NCBI RefSeq assembly: GCF_024628725.1
Contig: NZ_CP102411.1
Coordinates: 1-64,000 of the forward strand
Length of the DNA stretch: 64,000 nucleotides
Direction of reading: 5' to 3'
Source of the DNA: Ruegeria sp. YS9
GTDB lineage: Bacteria > Pseudomonadota > Alphaproteobacteria > Rhodobacterales > Rhodobacteraceae
Shown: positions 16,432 to 25,719 of the stretch, one piece after another
How positions within the stretch are numbered: the first letter of the stretch is position 1
Layout of the letters: each line of letters starts with the position of its first letter
Notes under the pieces: generated by a model
Database searches by the model: none
Seen by the model: only the letters and a program-made list of their open reading frames with translations
What the model was told of the DNA's origin: nothing
Translations under genes and position numbers: made by a program

Positions 16432-18942
16432 ATGACTGAAATTTCACATGCGCGGTTCCAGGTTCAGGGTATGAGCTGTGCCTCTTGCGTAGGGCGCGTC
16501 GAGCGCGCGTTGAAAGATGTGCCAGGGGTAGATGCCGCTTCGGTTAATCTCGCCAGCGAAAGCGTTCAGGTCGATTTCCGCGATCCAGCCGATAAAGCGG
16601 CCATTGCTGATGCGTTAAACAGCGCCGGATATCCGGCACGGACGGAAGAGGTAACGCTGGATATTCAGAACATGTCCTGCGCATCTTGTGTAGGACGCGT
16701 TGAACGGGCCTTGGAGGCCAACGACGGCGTATTGTCCGCGTCGGTTAATTTGGCCACCGAAAGTGCAACAGTACGTTATGCCGAGGGAGTCACAACACCC
16801 GAAGCCATCGCGGCGCTTGCAGCATCTGCTGGCTATCCGGCGAGCCTGCGATCCGCGACGCAGACCGAACCACAAGACCGTAAGGCGGCAGAGATCAGCC
16901 ATTTGGCGCGGCGAACAAGCTTTGCCGCTTTGCTCGCTTTGCCGGTTTTCGTCCTTGAAATGGGCTCGCATGTTATTCCGGGCATGCACCACCTGATAAC
17001 GAGCACGATCGGCATCCAGAACAGCTATTACCTGCAATTCCTTCTAACCACGATCGTTCTTTTTGGGCCAGGATTGCAGTTCTATACCAAGGGATTCCCT
17101 TCCTTGGTCAAAGGCGCGCCAGACATGAACTCTCTGGTGGCTCTGGGCACTTCGGCGGCCTATGGGTTCTCGCTTATCTCGACTTTTGCACCGGGTATTC
17201 TTCCGGCCGGAACCGCAAACGTCTACTACGAGGCCGCAGCGGTGATCGTGGTTCTCATATTGCTTGGGCGGTTCCTTGAGGCGCGCGCCAAGGGCCGAAC
17301 GGGTGAAGCGATCCGAAAACTGGTCGGTCTGCAGGCAAAAACAGCGCGAGTTGAGCGCGACGGAACGGTTGTCGAGCTTCCAATTGAGCAGATCGTTGTA
17401 GGAGATCTTGTGCACGTTCGACCGGGCGAAAAGATTGCGGTGGATGGTGCCGTAGTGACCGGCGCGTCATATGTCGATGAAAGCATGATCACCGGCGAGC
17501 CGGTTCCTGCCGAAAAGACCGAGGGCGCAACTGTGGTCGGCGGAACAGTCAATGGCACGGGCGCATTGACGTACCGGGCTGAAAAGATCGGCGCAGACAC
17601 TATGTTGGCCCAGATCATTCAAATGGTCGAACAAGCACAGGGTGCCAAGCTTCCGATTCAAGGCTTGGTTGACCGTATCACGCTGTGGTTCGTGCCTGTA
17701 GTGATCGCTGTGGCCGTAATGACTGTGCTGGTTTGGATGTTGTTCGGACCCGATCCCGCGCTCAGCTTGGCGTTGGTAGCCGGGGTTGCGGTACTGATCA
17801 TTGCTTGCCCCTGCGCCATGGGGTTGGCCACACCCACCTCAATCATGGTCGGCACCGGCCGCGCGGCCGAGATGGGTGTCCTTTTCCGAAAGGGCGACGC
17901 CTTGCAAATGCTGCAGGAAACCACCGTTGTTGCAGTGGACAAGACGGGGACCTTGACCGAAGGGCGTCCGGAGCTGACCGACCTTATTGTGGCCGAAGGA
18001 TTGGCCGAGGATGAGGTTCTGCGCCTTGTGGCTGCCGTTGAGGTCACATCCGAACATCCGATCGCCACGGCCATCGTGCGCGCGGCTGAAACCCGTGGTC
18101 TGGAGCTTTCGAAGCCAGAAGACTTCACGTCGATCACCGGTTACGGGGTAAGCGCTTCAGTCGAAGGCCATACAATCTTGATCGGGGCCGACCGCCTGAT
18201 GAGTCGCGAAGGGGTTGAAATGGGCGCGCTGTCTGATCGGGGCGCTGAACTGGCAATCAACGGAAAGACTCCACTTTATGCTGCCGTAGACGGGGTTATC
18301 GCGGCCGTAATCGCTGTGGCGGACCCAATCAAGACCACCACGCCAGACGCAATTGAAGCTTTGCACGGACTGGGGCTGAAAGTAGCGATGATTACCGGCG
18401 ACAATACCGCTACAGCCAAATCCATCGCGGCGCAGCTTGGCATCGATCATGTCGTGGCCGAGGTTCTGCCCGAGGGTAAAGTATCCGCGTTGCAGGATTT
18501 GCGTTCAAATGGCGGAAAACTGGCGTTTGTGGGTGATGGCATCAACGATGCACCCGCGCTGGCGGCGGCTGACGTAGGAATTGCGATCGGGACAGGCACT
18601 GACATCGCCATCGAGGCGGCTGACGTCGTTCTGATGTCAGGCGACCTGACAGGCGTGGTCAACGCCTTCGATGTTAGTCAGCGCACCATGCGTAACATCC
18701 GCCAAAACCTGTTCTGGGCGTTCAGCTACAACACGCTACTCATACCGGTTGCAGCGGGGGTGCTCTATCCGTTTGGCGGCCCGTTGCTGTCGCCGGTTCT
18801 GGCTGCAGGTGCCATGGCGCTGTCCAGTGTATTTGTCCTGACCAACGCGCTGCGGTTGCGCTGGGTTAAGCCGATCAAAGTTGGGCGAGAACAGATCTCG
18901 CAGAATGAAGAGCAGGCGCTGCGATCAGCGCCTGCTGAATAG
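16432..18942 (+). CDS. copA: Cu(I)-exporting P1B-type ATPase CopA
   Basis: An 836-residue inner-membrane ATPase that pumps Cu(I) from cytosol to periplasm. Two N-terminal HMA domains carry GMSCASC (Cys16, Cys19) and NMSCASC near residue 83. The core has eight predicted helices, the transmembrane metal site CPC near residue 459, the TGEP loop, the phosphorylation site DKTGT near 503, the SEHP motif, TGDN and [10 protein letters not shown]. Helix motifs NALRLR and MALSSV near the C-terminus fit the Cu(I) (P1B-1) subgroup. It is followed 15 bp later by cueR and is driven by box 4. Confidence 0.96.
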   Translation: MTEISHARFQVQGMSCASCVGRVERALKDVPGVDAASVNLASESVQVDFRDPADKAAIADALNSAGYPARTEEVTLDIQNMSCASCVGRVERALEANDGVLSASVNLATESATVRYAEGVTTPEAIAALAASAGYPASLRSATQTEPQDRKAAEISHLARRTSFAALLALPVFVLEMGSHVIPGMHHLITSTIGIQNSYYLQFLLTTIVLFGPGLQFYTKGFPSLVKGAPDMNSLVALGTSAAYGFSLISTFAPGILPAGTANVYYEAAAVIVVLILLGRFLEARAKGRTGEAIRKLVGLQAKTARVERDGTVVELPIEQIVVGDLVHVRPGEKIAVDGAVVTGASYVDESMITGEPVPAEKTEGATVVGGTVNGTGALTYRAEKIGADTMLAQIIQMVEQAQGAKLPIQGLVDRITLWFVPVVIAVAVMTVLVWMLFGPDPALSLALVAGVAVLIIACPCAMGLATPTSIMVGTGRAAEMGVLFRKGDALQMLQETTVVAVDKTGTLTEGRPELTDLIVAEGLAEDEVLRLVAAVEVTSEHPIATAIVRAAETRGLELSKPEDFTSITGYGVSASVEGHTILIGADRLMSREGVEMGALSDRGAELAINGKTPLYAAVDGVIAAVIAVADPIKTTTPDAIEALHGLGLKVAMITGDNTATAKSIAAQLGIDHVVAEVLPEGKVSALQDLRSNGGKLAFVGDGINDAPALAAADVGIAIGTGTDIAIEAADVVLMSGDLTGVVNAFDVSQRTMRNIRQNLFWAFSYNTLLIPVAAGVLYPFGGPLLSPVLAAGAMALSSVFVLTNALRLRWVKPIKVGREQISQNEEQALRSAPAE

Positions 18943-18957
18943 AATAGGAGAACCGCT

Positions 18958-19365
18958 GTGAATATCGGAGATGTAGCAGAACGTTCGGGTCTGCCTGCCA
19001 AAACCATCCGCTATTACGAGGATATCGGATTCATCAAACCCAGGCGCAGCCTGAACGGGTATCGCCATTTCGATGAAAAGGAATTGCACAAACTGGCCTT
19101 CATCGGGCGGGCCCGCTCATTGGGCTTTACCATTGAGGATTGCCGTTCACTACTGGCGTTGTACGAGGACAAAGAACGCGCAAGCGCGGACGTGAAGGAT
19201 ATCGCCAAACAGAACCTAAAAGAGATAGATGCCAAGATCGCGGACCTGAAGGCCATGCATGCAACACTGTCTCATCTGATTGATGAATGCGCCGGTGACC
19301 ATCGCCCCGACTGTCCAATCTTAAGGCAACTGGGTTCGAAACTCATTGGTTCACAGCCAGATTAG
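18958..19365 (+). CDS. cueR: Copper-responsive MerR-family regulator CueR
   Basis: A 135-residue MerR-family activator that senses cytosolic Cu(I) and remodels promoters with over-long spacers. It shows the N-terminal winged helix (MNIGDVAERSGLPAKTIRYY), a dimerisation coiled coil and the metal loop CAGDHRPDC with Cys111 and Cys119. This C-x7-C spacing is the same as in E. coli CueR (112 and 120). The start is GTG, with taggagaac upstream, 15 bp after copA, so it is probably made from the copA promoter and autoregulated. Four matching promoters lie in this window. Confidence 0.93.
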   Translation: MNIGDVAERSGLPAKTIRYYEDIGFIKPRRSLNGYRHFDEKELHKLAFIGRARSLGFTIEDCRSLLALYEDKERASADVKDIAKQNLKEIDAKIADLKAMHATLSHLIDECAGDHRPDCPILRQLGSKLIGSQPD

Positions 19366-19690
19366 GACGCAGCCGCAGGAGCGATATCCGAGAAAAAGAC
19401 TTTGGGCACCTGTCATAACGGGTAGCGACACGCCGTCGGCCCCTCTGGCGTCCAAACAGGATATTGATCCTGTTGCGTCGTTTGTAGCGTCGCATGTCGT
19501 ACTGGACAGGTTTGCCGCGTGATTTCTGATCTAGGATGCAGGGCTTCGTCTCCCGTCTGTCAGGGCCTCTCGGAACCCGTCGGCATCACAGACGTGATCT
19601 CCCGGCAGCCAATCAACCGATGGAAGGCTGTTGATCAGGGCGCCTGTAACACGCAGCCGAGACGGTCGCAACCAAACTAATAGATCCAGA
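19366..19690 (-). pseudogene. Remnant of an IS5-type transposase (3' part, frameshifted)
   Basis: Read on the minus strand and allowing a frame change, the translation shows pieces of an IS5-family transposase C-terminus: ALINSLPSVDWLPGDHVCDA, DGFREAL, then YDMRRYKRRNRINILFG and RRVATRYDRCPKVFF. There is no intact frame and no clear terminal repeat. It fills the stretch between cueR and the orphan ABC gene, where no functional gene was seen. Confidence 0.7.
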
Positions 19691-19758
19691 GCCTAGCAGT
19701 TCTTACCGCGTAGGAAGCACTTCGAATATTGGAAAGAGGTTGAACACACTATGGCCAA

Positions 19759-20979
19759 TCAAATGTTAAGTCGCTGACTTTGAAGCGGGTGATCCAAAAA
19801 TCTAAAGACTTCGTTGTAGCGTATCCGCGTGTCTTCAAATTGCTGATAGAACCTGAACAACTCCTTAAGTGGAGCCGAAAACTCCTTGTGCGCGGACAGC
19901 ACCGCGATCAAGGCCCCCAAGGAAATCCGCTCCTGTATGACGAAATACCCGCCGAGCGAATAAAACAGGAATGGAGTTAGAGATGTCAGGAAGTTGCTCA
20001 ATGCCTTGGCAAAGAATTTCACGCGGTGAATTTTCCGGCGGATCGCTTCCAGTTGCCGAAGCGATGCGGTGGTCTGCAATATAGTTCGGGCGTGATCTTG
20101 TTCAGGGTCAATCTGACTAGTTAGGTGCAAAGACAGCTTACGCATTTCGTGTATTCGTTTTCGGCTCAGCCGGTTCACGATCCGCTGCAGATAGGGCAGT
20201 AAAAGCAACTGCAATGGCAGAACCGTCAGCGCTGCAGCACCAAGGATCGGATCTTGAACGAACATAAACAACAGAATGGTGATCATCGTCCCGCCCTGTG
20301 TGATTGGCAGGGAAACAAGGTCTGCAGCGAAGCCTCCGATGGGCTCGACTTCAGATCCCAATACCTGCACAATTTCACTTCTTCGTCGACCGTCGGTCTG
20401 TTTACGCCAATTCTGATAGATCAAAAGGCGCATCCGCCTGAGGCATCGCTCAGCGACCCGGCCTTTCATTACGTTGAGGTGGTACTTTCCCACTCCGTTC
20501 AGCGCGATGGTCAGAAAGAATACACCGCTGAGAACTGCCAGATGCTGGGTCGCGGTGAGATCATAGCCCAACAGTGTCAGGCGCGAATGTGAGCTGTCCA
20601 GGACGTTGTTTACAATTTGCTTTGGCAGCTCCAGGGATAGATAGAGCACCGGCATCAGGGACAGGCTCAATACGAGCAGATAAAGCTGTTGCACTCGCGT
20701 TGTCTGCAAGATGTGTCGTATCAGATTGTGATTTAGGCCGGCAACGAGATTATCTGGATGATGGGCGGAAGCGACGATCGCTGGTTTGACCTGAAAAAGA
20801 AGTACTCTTGCAACCATCACAATTGTGGAAATGGCCAACAACGCCGGAGCAATTACAAGGATCAGATGCAATGCAGGATGCATCCAATCTGGTGCTGTTT
20901 CATCATAACGAAAGCCCAGCCAAGCTGCTGCGTCATGGGCGATTAAATGAAACTCCGGGATGTGCTGCTCTTTTCCCAT
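19759..20979 (-). CDS. ABC exporter transmembrane domain without an ATPase domain
   Basis: The 406-residue product has six predicted membrane segments and long Arg-rich intracellular loops (KGRVAERCLRRMRLLIYQNW; RIHEMRKLSL), the plan of the type IV ABC exporter membrane domain. It stops just after the last helix (FRFLDHPLQSQRLNI), where a nucleotide-binding domain would normally begin. No Walker A or ABC signature gene lies nearby. The lost 3' side faces the IS5 remnant, so truncation by IS activity is likely, though a separate ATPase partner elsewhere is possible. It follows the copI-like gene on the same strand. Confidence 0.65.
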   Translation of the reverse strand: MGKEQHIPEFHLIAHDAAAWLGFRYDETAPDWMHPALHLILVIAPALLAISTIVMVARVLLFQVKPAIVASAHHPDNLVAGLNHNLIRHILQTTRVQQLYLLVLSLSLMPVLYLSLELPKQIVNNVLDSSHSRLTLLGYDLTATQHLAVLSGVFFLTIALNGVGKYHLNVMKGRVAERCLRRMRLLIYQNWRKQTDGRRRSEIVQVLGSEVEPIGGFAADLVSLPITQGGTMITILLFMFVQDPILGAAALTVLPLQLLLLPYLQRIVNRLSRKRIHEMRKLSLHLTSQIDPEQDHARTILQTTASLRQLEAIRRKIHRVKFFAKALSNFLTSLTPFLFYSLGGYFVIQERISLGALIAVLSAHKEFSAPLKELFRFYQQFEDTRIRYNEVFRFLDHPLQSQRLNI

Positions 20980-21005
20980 CGGCTTTATTTCTTTTTATTA
21001 GATAC

Positions 21006-21031
21006 GCGGCAGTTCGACCTGGAACTGCCGC
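21006..21031 (-). terminator. Stem-loop between copI-like gene and ABC gene
   Basis: GCGGCAGTTC (21006-21015) pairs perfectly with GAACTGCCGC (21022-21031) around six bases. No T-run follows on either strand, so it may be an attenuator, a processing site or a weak terminator. Confidence 0.4.
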
Positions 21032-21083
21032 GCACTTCGGCGCCGCATCATGGTGAGTGATTAATTTACAGCGCCGGAAGAAG

Positions 21084-21581
21084 CTATTGCACGGTTACGT
21101 TGCCGAACATTCCGGATTCGTAGTGCCCAGGAATCAGGCAAGCGAATTCAAAACTGCCATCATTTGAAAATGTCCAGATAAGTTTGCTTTGCTCTCCGGG
21201 CTCCAAACTGACGGCGTTCTCAGAAACGTGCCTTTGACTGCCGTTTACCATAACGTCTTTGTGTATCTTGTTGCGTTCAGCCGTATCCAAAATGAACTCA
21301 TGTTCCAGTTCGCCAAGATTTTTGATATCGAACTCGATGGTCTGGCCTTTCTTGAACGACAAGTTCGAAGGTTCAAAAATCATGTCTCCGTCATCCGTTT
21401 CTTTCATAGAAACCTTGACGGTGCGGCCGATATCACTGCTCTTTCCGGGCTGTCCCACCTGCATCATTTCGGCGTGACTGTCGTCATGATTTTCACCGTG
21501 TTCCTCATGTTGATTTTCTGAGGCAAATAAGGGTGTCGCCAGCAAAGCAGCGATCGACGCGCCTAAGATTGTGGTTTTCAT
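21084..21581 (-). CDS. copI: CopI-like periplasmic cupredoxin
   Basis: The 165-residue exported protein has a signal peptide (1-20), a His/Glu-rich N-terminal stretch (NQHEEHGENHDDSHAEMM) and a cupredoxin domain. Its probable type 1 copper ligands are His94 (ELEHEF), Cys148, His153 and Met158 (FACLIPGHYESGMFG). This matches CopI-type proteins, which protect against periplasmic copper. It lies downstream of copB and copA on the same strand, after about 110 bp. The exact role as carrier or sink cannot be read from the sequence. Confidence 0.85.
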   Translation of the reverse strand: MKTTILGASIAALLATPLFASENQHEEHGENHDDSHAEMMQVGQPGKSSDIGRTVKVSMKETDDGDMIFEPSNLSFKKGQTIEFDIKNLGELEHEFILDTAERNKIHKDVMVNGSQRHVSENAVSLEPGEQSKLIWTFSNDGSFEFACLIPGHYESGMFGNVTVQ

Positions 21582-21691
21582 AGTTTTTCCATTCGGTTTT
21601 GGTTAGGAAAGGCCATCTTGCCGCACGTTCAGAATGCGATGGCCATCAGAAACCGGCCGGAGCAATCTGCCCCGGCCAAGATTATCGGATT

Positions 21692-22411
21692 TCAAAACAT
21701 TAGCCGGGCGCCAAACACGACTGCGAACACTCCGTTCTCTTCGCCACTTGCCTGGATCAGATCCGCTGTGCCGCCGTAAGATTTCTCGTAGTTCACCCCA
21801 ACATACGGCGATACCACCCGATCGATGAGGTCATAGCTCAGCCGAAGCCCAGCCTCGAGAGTGACTCCACCTGCTTTTTGATTGTATTCGAGGTCATCTT
21901 GCAAAGGCACAGTAAGCTCGAGATTCGGGATCAGGAACAGCCTGTTTGTCAAACCTGCTTCGTATTCGCCTTCGAACCGAAAAAACGAGTTGTCGGACAA
22001 GTACAAGTCAGCGTCGATTTCAAACCACTGCGGGGCCAATCCCTTTATCCCCAGGACCGCATTGTACCGATCCGGCAGACCGGTCGGTGTGTTGGCATAC
22101 ACCCCGACCACAGCGTCAAAGAAGTTGGATATTGGCTTTTGCAGTCGCAACTGGTTTTCGAGCGTTTCAAAATCGCCTGAGCTTTCACCCAGTTCGGCTT
22201 CGCTACGCCATACAAATTTCAACTCGTCAGTTCCCACGAAGGCATCAAAATCCCATTGGATTGTGTCCTCGCCTTTGTCATTGGAGCGGTACTCCAACTG
22301 CTCGGCTTGAAACCCATAGGTCAGGGCCTCTGCTTTTGTCTCAGCGGTCCAGCCAAGCGAAAGCCCGGCTGCCGCTGCGGTGACGGCAATTAAGTTTTTC
22401 ATGTTTTTCAC
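21692..22411 (-). CDS. copB: Outer-membrane copper resistance protein CopB
   Basis: The 239-residue product has a signal peptide (1-28) and a beta-barrel rich in alternating polar and hydrophobic residues, ending in Phe (FGARLMF). Motifs typical of CopB/PcoB are visible: YGFQAEQLEYR, WDFDAFVGTDELKFVWRSEAE and FFDAVVGVYAN. This copy lacks the long Met/His-rich N-terminal extension found in many CopB proteins. It lies 21 bp after the copA oxidase gene, as in cop/pco operons, and is thought to act with it in sequestering or exporting copper. Confidence 0.92.
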   Translation of the reverse strand: MKNMKNLIAVTAAAAGLSLGWTAETKAEALTYGFQAEQLEYRSNDKGEDTIQWDFDAFVGTDELKFVWRSEAELGESSGDFETLENQLRLQKPISNFFDAVVGVYANTPTGLPDRYNAVLGIKGLAPQWFEIDADLYLSDNSFFRFEGEYEAGLTNRLFLIPNLELTVPLQDDLEYNQKAGGVTLEAGLRLSYDLIDRVVSPYVGVNYEKSYGGTADLIQASGEENGVFAVVFGARLMF

Positions 22412-22432
22412 TCTGTTTGTGCTGCCGAAAGC

Positions 22433-24268
22433 TTAGGCAGGCCCGCCTTCGATGATTACTTTGCGGAACATCCCCGCATCGGCGTGGTAGGACAGATGGC
22501 AATGGAACGCCCATTGACCCGTCACATCCACTTCAGTCTCGGTGTAGACTGTCGTGCCCGGCGCGATGCTGACCGTGTGTTTGATCGGATCGCGGCTGCC
22601 ACTGCCGGTATCAAGGATTGACCACATACCGTGCAAATGCATCGGGTGTGACATCATGGTTTCATTGACGAATTTGAACCGCACTCTTTCACCGTATTTC
22701 AACCGGAGAGGCTCAGCTTCGGACAGTTTCTTTCCGTTGATGGACCAGATGTAGCGTTCCATGTTGCCCGTCAGACGCAACTCGATTTCACGCGTTGCAG
22801 GGCGGTCCTTGTAAAGCGGTTTACGCGCCTTCAGGTCGTCATAAGACAGGAATTTCCCGCCATTTGCAGCATTGGGTGTCAGACCGCTACCCATAGCATA
22901 AAACTCCTGTTGCGCACCCCCAGGCATCGCCATCTGATGACCTGCGTGCTTCCCGCCTGACATGCCCTGCCCTGCGGCGGCAGAGGCGTTACTCATGTTA
23001 TGTTGGCTGTGATCCATGGTATCGGATTGTGCCGCATCGACCGGTTTCGCCATTTGATGCTGGCTGTGATCCATAGTTTCAGACGGTGTCGCGTCGGCGG
23101 ATTTTGCCATTTGATGCTGGCTGTGATCCATGCCCGGCATCTTCATCATGTCGTCGGACATCACCGAAGCGTTTTGCATGACGTGGCCTTCCATCCCCTT
23201 GCCGTGCATCATCCCGGACATGTCGGCCATGGTCAGGCGGGGCTTTGGTCGAAGACTTGGAACTGGCCCGGCCATTCCCTCGCGCGGTGCCAACGTTCCG
23301 CGGACCAGTGCAGTACGGCCCATTGACTCTGCTACTATGCTGTAGGCACGATTTTCCCTGGGCTGAACGATCACGTCATAGGTTTCGGCAACAGAGATGC
23401 GCAACTCATCCACGGTGACGGGTTTCACGTCATTGCCGTCTGCCTGCACGACGGTCATCTTGAGGCCCGGAATTCGAATGTCGAAATAAGCCATGGCCGA
23501 GGAGTTGATCAGCCGCAGCCGCACTTTCTCGCCCGGTTTGAATAGCCCGGTCCAGTTCTGCGAAGTGGTCTGGCCATTGATCATCGGGGAGAAACCCTGA
23601 ACGTCCTCGACGTCCGTTGGCATCATCCTCATACGACCCCACATCTTTCGGTCTTCCAAAGCCGCCTTAAGCCCCATCTCACCGGAATCCTTGATGAGAT
23701 CCTGCGCCGTACGTTGTGACCGGTTGTAGTAGTCAGCCGACATCTTGAGGTTTCGCATGATCCGCTTACCGCGGTGAGGGTGCGTGTCAGTCAGTTGCAC
23801 GACATAATCCCGATCAGCACGAACCGTTTCGCCGCCCTTCGGCTCGATTACGATAGCTCCATATGCTCCATCGGGCTCCTGAAAACCCGAATGGCTGTGA
23901 AACCAATAGGTGCCTGCCTGTGTGATCGGGAAATTATAGGTGAAGGTTTCACCCGGTTTAATACCGGCAAAGCTGATCTTCGGAACACCGTCCTGATCAA
24001 AAGGCAAAATCAGCCCGTGCCAGTGGATCGAGGTGTCTTGTTTGAGATTATTCGTGACATTCAGCGTGACATCCTCGCCCTCTTTGAAACGCAGGATAGT
24101 TGGGGTTTGGCTCTTGTTGTAACCAACCCCCGTTTTGCGGAAATCACCGGCGTCGATGCGGATCTTGTCCACAGTAATATTGTAGGTTCCAGCCATGGCC
24201 GCCGTTGACGCGGATAAGGCAAGGGCGACGGAAGCAATAGCCACACGTGCAGATGCGATGGGACGCAT
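22433..24268 (-). CDS. copA: PcoA/CopA-type multicopper oxidase of copper resistance
   Basis: The 611-residue periplasmic oxidase has three cupredoxin domains and all copper motifs: SIHWHGL near 92, YWFHSHSGFQEPDG near 132, HPMHLHGMW near 550 and FHCHLSYHADAGM near 590. Between domains lies a Met/His-rich region (about residues 365-455) with three 19-residue repeats beginning MDHSQH. Its signal (MRPIASARVAIASVALAL) has no twin arginine, unlike most PcoA proteins, which suggests Sec export; aaggaaaaac sits before the ATG, supporting this start. copB follows 21 bp downstream. It is distinct from the copA ATPase gene at 16432. Confidence 0.94.
   Translation of the reverse strand: MRPIASARVAIASVALALSASTAAMAGTYNITVDKIRIDAGDFRKTGVGYNKSQTPTILRFKEGEDVTLNVTNNLKQDTSIHWHGLILPFDQDGVPKISFAGIKPGETFTYNFPITQAGTYWFHSHSGFQEPDGAYGAIVIEPKGGETVRADRDYVVQLTDTHPHRGKRIMRNLKMSADYYNRSQRTAQDLIKDSGEMGLKAALEDRKMWGRMRMMPTDVEDVQGFSPMINGQTTSQNWTGLFKPGEKVRLRLINSSAMAYFDIRIPGLKMTVVQADGNDVKPVTVDELRISVAETYDVIVQPRENRAYSIVAESMGRTALVRGTLAPREGMAGPVPSLRPKPRLTMADMSGMMHGKGMEGHVMQNASVMSDDMMKMPGMDHSQHQMAKSADATPSETMDHSQHQMAKPVDAAQSDTMDHSQHNMSNASAAAGQGMSGGKHAGHQMAMPGGAQQEFYAMGSGLTPNAANGGKFLSYDDLKARKPLYKDRPATREIELRLTGNMERYIWSINGKKLSEAEPLRLKYGERVRFKFVNETMMSHPMHLHGMWSILDTGSGSRDPIKHTVSIAPGTTVYTETEVDVTGQWAFHCHLSYHADAGMFRKVIIEGGPA
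22994..23131 (-). repeat. Three 57-bp tandem units encoding Met/His-rich repeats in the oxidase
   Basis: The 24-base core at 23051-23074 recurs exactly at 23108-23131 and with three changes at 22994-23017, so the period is 57 bp. Each unit encodes 19 residues starting MDHSQH, a copper-binding pattern. The nucleotide identity of two units implies recent duplication. Confidence 0.85.
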
Positions 24269-24479
24269 TGTTTTTCCTTACTTGGTTGAATTGATGATTT
24301 GGAAATTCACTGCATTTGTCAGCAGGCGCTGCGGTCAGCCACGCTGATAGTCTATTCTCGCATTTCGCTTTTTTGATCAGTGCTCAAGAAGCTGGTTGAT
24401 ATCGGGTGCAGGACAGGAAGGTGCAGCACACAACATTCAAGAAAAGCAACGAAATAGCAGTGTATTCAGGCGCAATGAG

Positions 24480-24803
24480 TTACGCTTTGGGAGGTGGAAG
24501 CTGGGCTTCAAGTACGGTTGAATTTCTGCCTGGCTCGCTTTGCACGAACATCAGTTCCCCTGCATTTTCGGCGATAGAAGGTCTTTGGTGAGTCAAAAAC
24601 GCAGCGGGAGTTTCGCATTGAGCAATCTTGTGGCATTGGCTAGGGTTTGAGTGATAGTGCCCCACCTCAATGTCGTTTTGGACTAAAGAAGCTTCAAGGA
24701 AATGACCTTTAGCACGAGCGCTGGTAAATGAAAAAATGGTGGACGCCACCAAAACGAGCGTAAGAAGAAGAAAAACACTTATTTTTGCCGCTCTTTGGCG
24801 CAT
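24480..24803 (-). CDS. Small exported His/Cys protein next to the copA oxidase gene
   Basis: The 107-residue product has a signal or anchor (about residues 8-30), a middle part with VGHYHSNPSQCHKIAQCETPAA and a C-terminal QLPPPKA. Its plan resembles the product at 11566 (H-x-H ... C-H ... C, then a proline-rich end). It lies upstream of the copA oxidase gene on the same strand with a 211-bp gap, in which no other gene was seen. No characterised family was recognised. Periplasmic copper binding is a possibility from composition and context. Confidence 0.55.
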   Translation of the reverse strand: MRQRAAKISVFLLLTLVLVASTIFSFTSARAKGHFLEASLVQNDIEVGHYHSNPSQCHKIAQCETPAAFLTHQRPSIAENAGELMFVQSEPGRNSTVLEAQLPPPKA

Positions 24804-24906
24804 CTTGAATTGCTCTCCGTGCTTCTCAAGCTATCTAGCAAAAAACTTCCCACCCGCAACCCGAAGATACAATTTGATACATTCTAGACCTACCGCAACT
24901 GAACCA

Positions 24907-25323
24907 CTACCGACTGGCGTCGGTAGGATCGGCGATGTGATTTTCGAGGTATTGCAGGACAATGTCCTCGGTGATGGCACCGTTGGTGGTTGAGAAATAC
25001 CCCCTGCCCCAGAACCGACGGCCCCAATAGCGCCTGCGCAACGCGGGAAATTCCCTTTGCACCTTGTGGGACGAACGGCCCTTCATCCTGCGCACCAGAT
25101 CGGAAATGGCGATCTTCGGCGGCACCGAAACGAACATGTGGACATGATCGGATGACAGCACCCCGCGCAGGATGTCGACCACGTTCTCGCGGCAGACCTG
25201 ACGAATGATGTCGCGCACCCGCAGGCGCACCCGGCCGGTCAGCACCTTGTAGCGGTATTTCGTCGACCAGACGATGTGGTAGCGGTGGTAGAAAACGCAG
25301 TGCTTGCCAGTGTCATACTGCAT
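24907..25323 (-). CDS. tnpA: IS200/IS605 family Y1 transposase TnpA
   Basis: A 138-residue HUH single-strand transposase. The metal-binding HUH motif is in SSDHVHMFVSVPP near residue 60 and the catalytic tyrosine is in EDIVLQYLENH near residue 125. Length and motif spacing match complete IS200-type TnpA, so it is likely active. The start codon lies inside one arm of a long perfect hairpin, the arrangement that keeps IS200 transposase synthesis low. Confidence 0.92.
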   Translation of the reverse strand: MQYDTGKHCVFYHRYHIVWSTKYRYKVLTGRVRLRVRDIIRQVCRENVVDILRGVLSSDHVHMFVSVPPKIAISDLVRRMKGRSSHKVQREFPALRRRYWGRRFWGRGYFSTTNGAITEDIVLQYLENHIADPTDASR

Positions 25324-25389
25324 GACCTTACCCTCTGGAAAATGAGCCTTCCGACCGGCTGCGGCTCATTTTCCAGAGGGTAAGGTCAT
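25322..25389. repeat. 27-bp perfect inverted repeat at the tnpA start
   Basis: Arm 25322-25348 and arm 25363-25389 are exact reverse complements around a 14-base loop. On the transcript the hairpin occupies the leader and the start codon of tnpA, where it could block ribosome entry or terminate outside transcription, as described for IS200. Confidence 0.85.
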
Positions 25390-25719
25390 AGCACGATTCT
25401 TCGCGCTGAAGCAGTTCCGACTGGAAGTCGGAGGGTTTGCTCCAATGCGTGGATACTAAATGTGCCACGAAGCATGTGCATCAATTGAATGAAGTGCCCT
25501 TATCGGCAAAAGCCTGCTCGAACACCGAAAGTCGCACTGAACATGATCTGTTACAAAGAGATTTTTTTAGGAGTAGGAGTCGATTTGTTGAACCTCTGCA
25601 CACGGAAAGCTCTGTGACCGCAAGTCGGGAGATCGTCCCGCGGTGGTCTTACCGGTGTGGTCGCCATATTGCCGATTTCATCAAACGCACGCGGCCAATG
25701 CTGGGGTTCAAGGCCTTTG

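Larger units (their letters stand above)
24890..25445 (-). mobile_element. IS200/IS605-type insertion sequence, apparently complete
   Basis: A single tnpA gene is framed by subterminal hairpins: CTACCGAC-TGGC-GTCGGTAG at 24907-24926 (right end, including the tnpA stop) and TCCGAC-N5-GTCGGA at 25416-25432 (left end). There are no terminal inverted repeats, as expected for single-strand transposing elements. The outer limits are estimates. It lies just upstream of the cop operon. Confidence 0.8.

Noticed and set aside
22994..23131. Possible CRISPR-like array
   Set aside because: The repeats are tandem, have no variable spacers and encode in-frame MDHSQH units within a gene.
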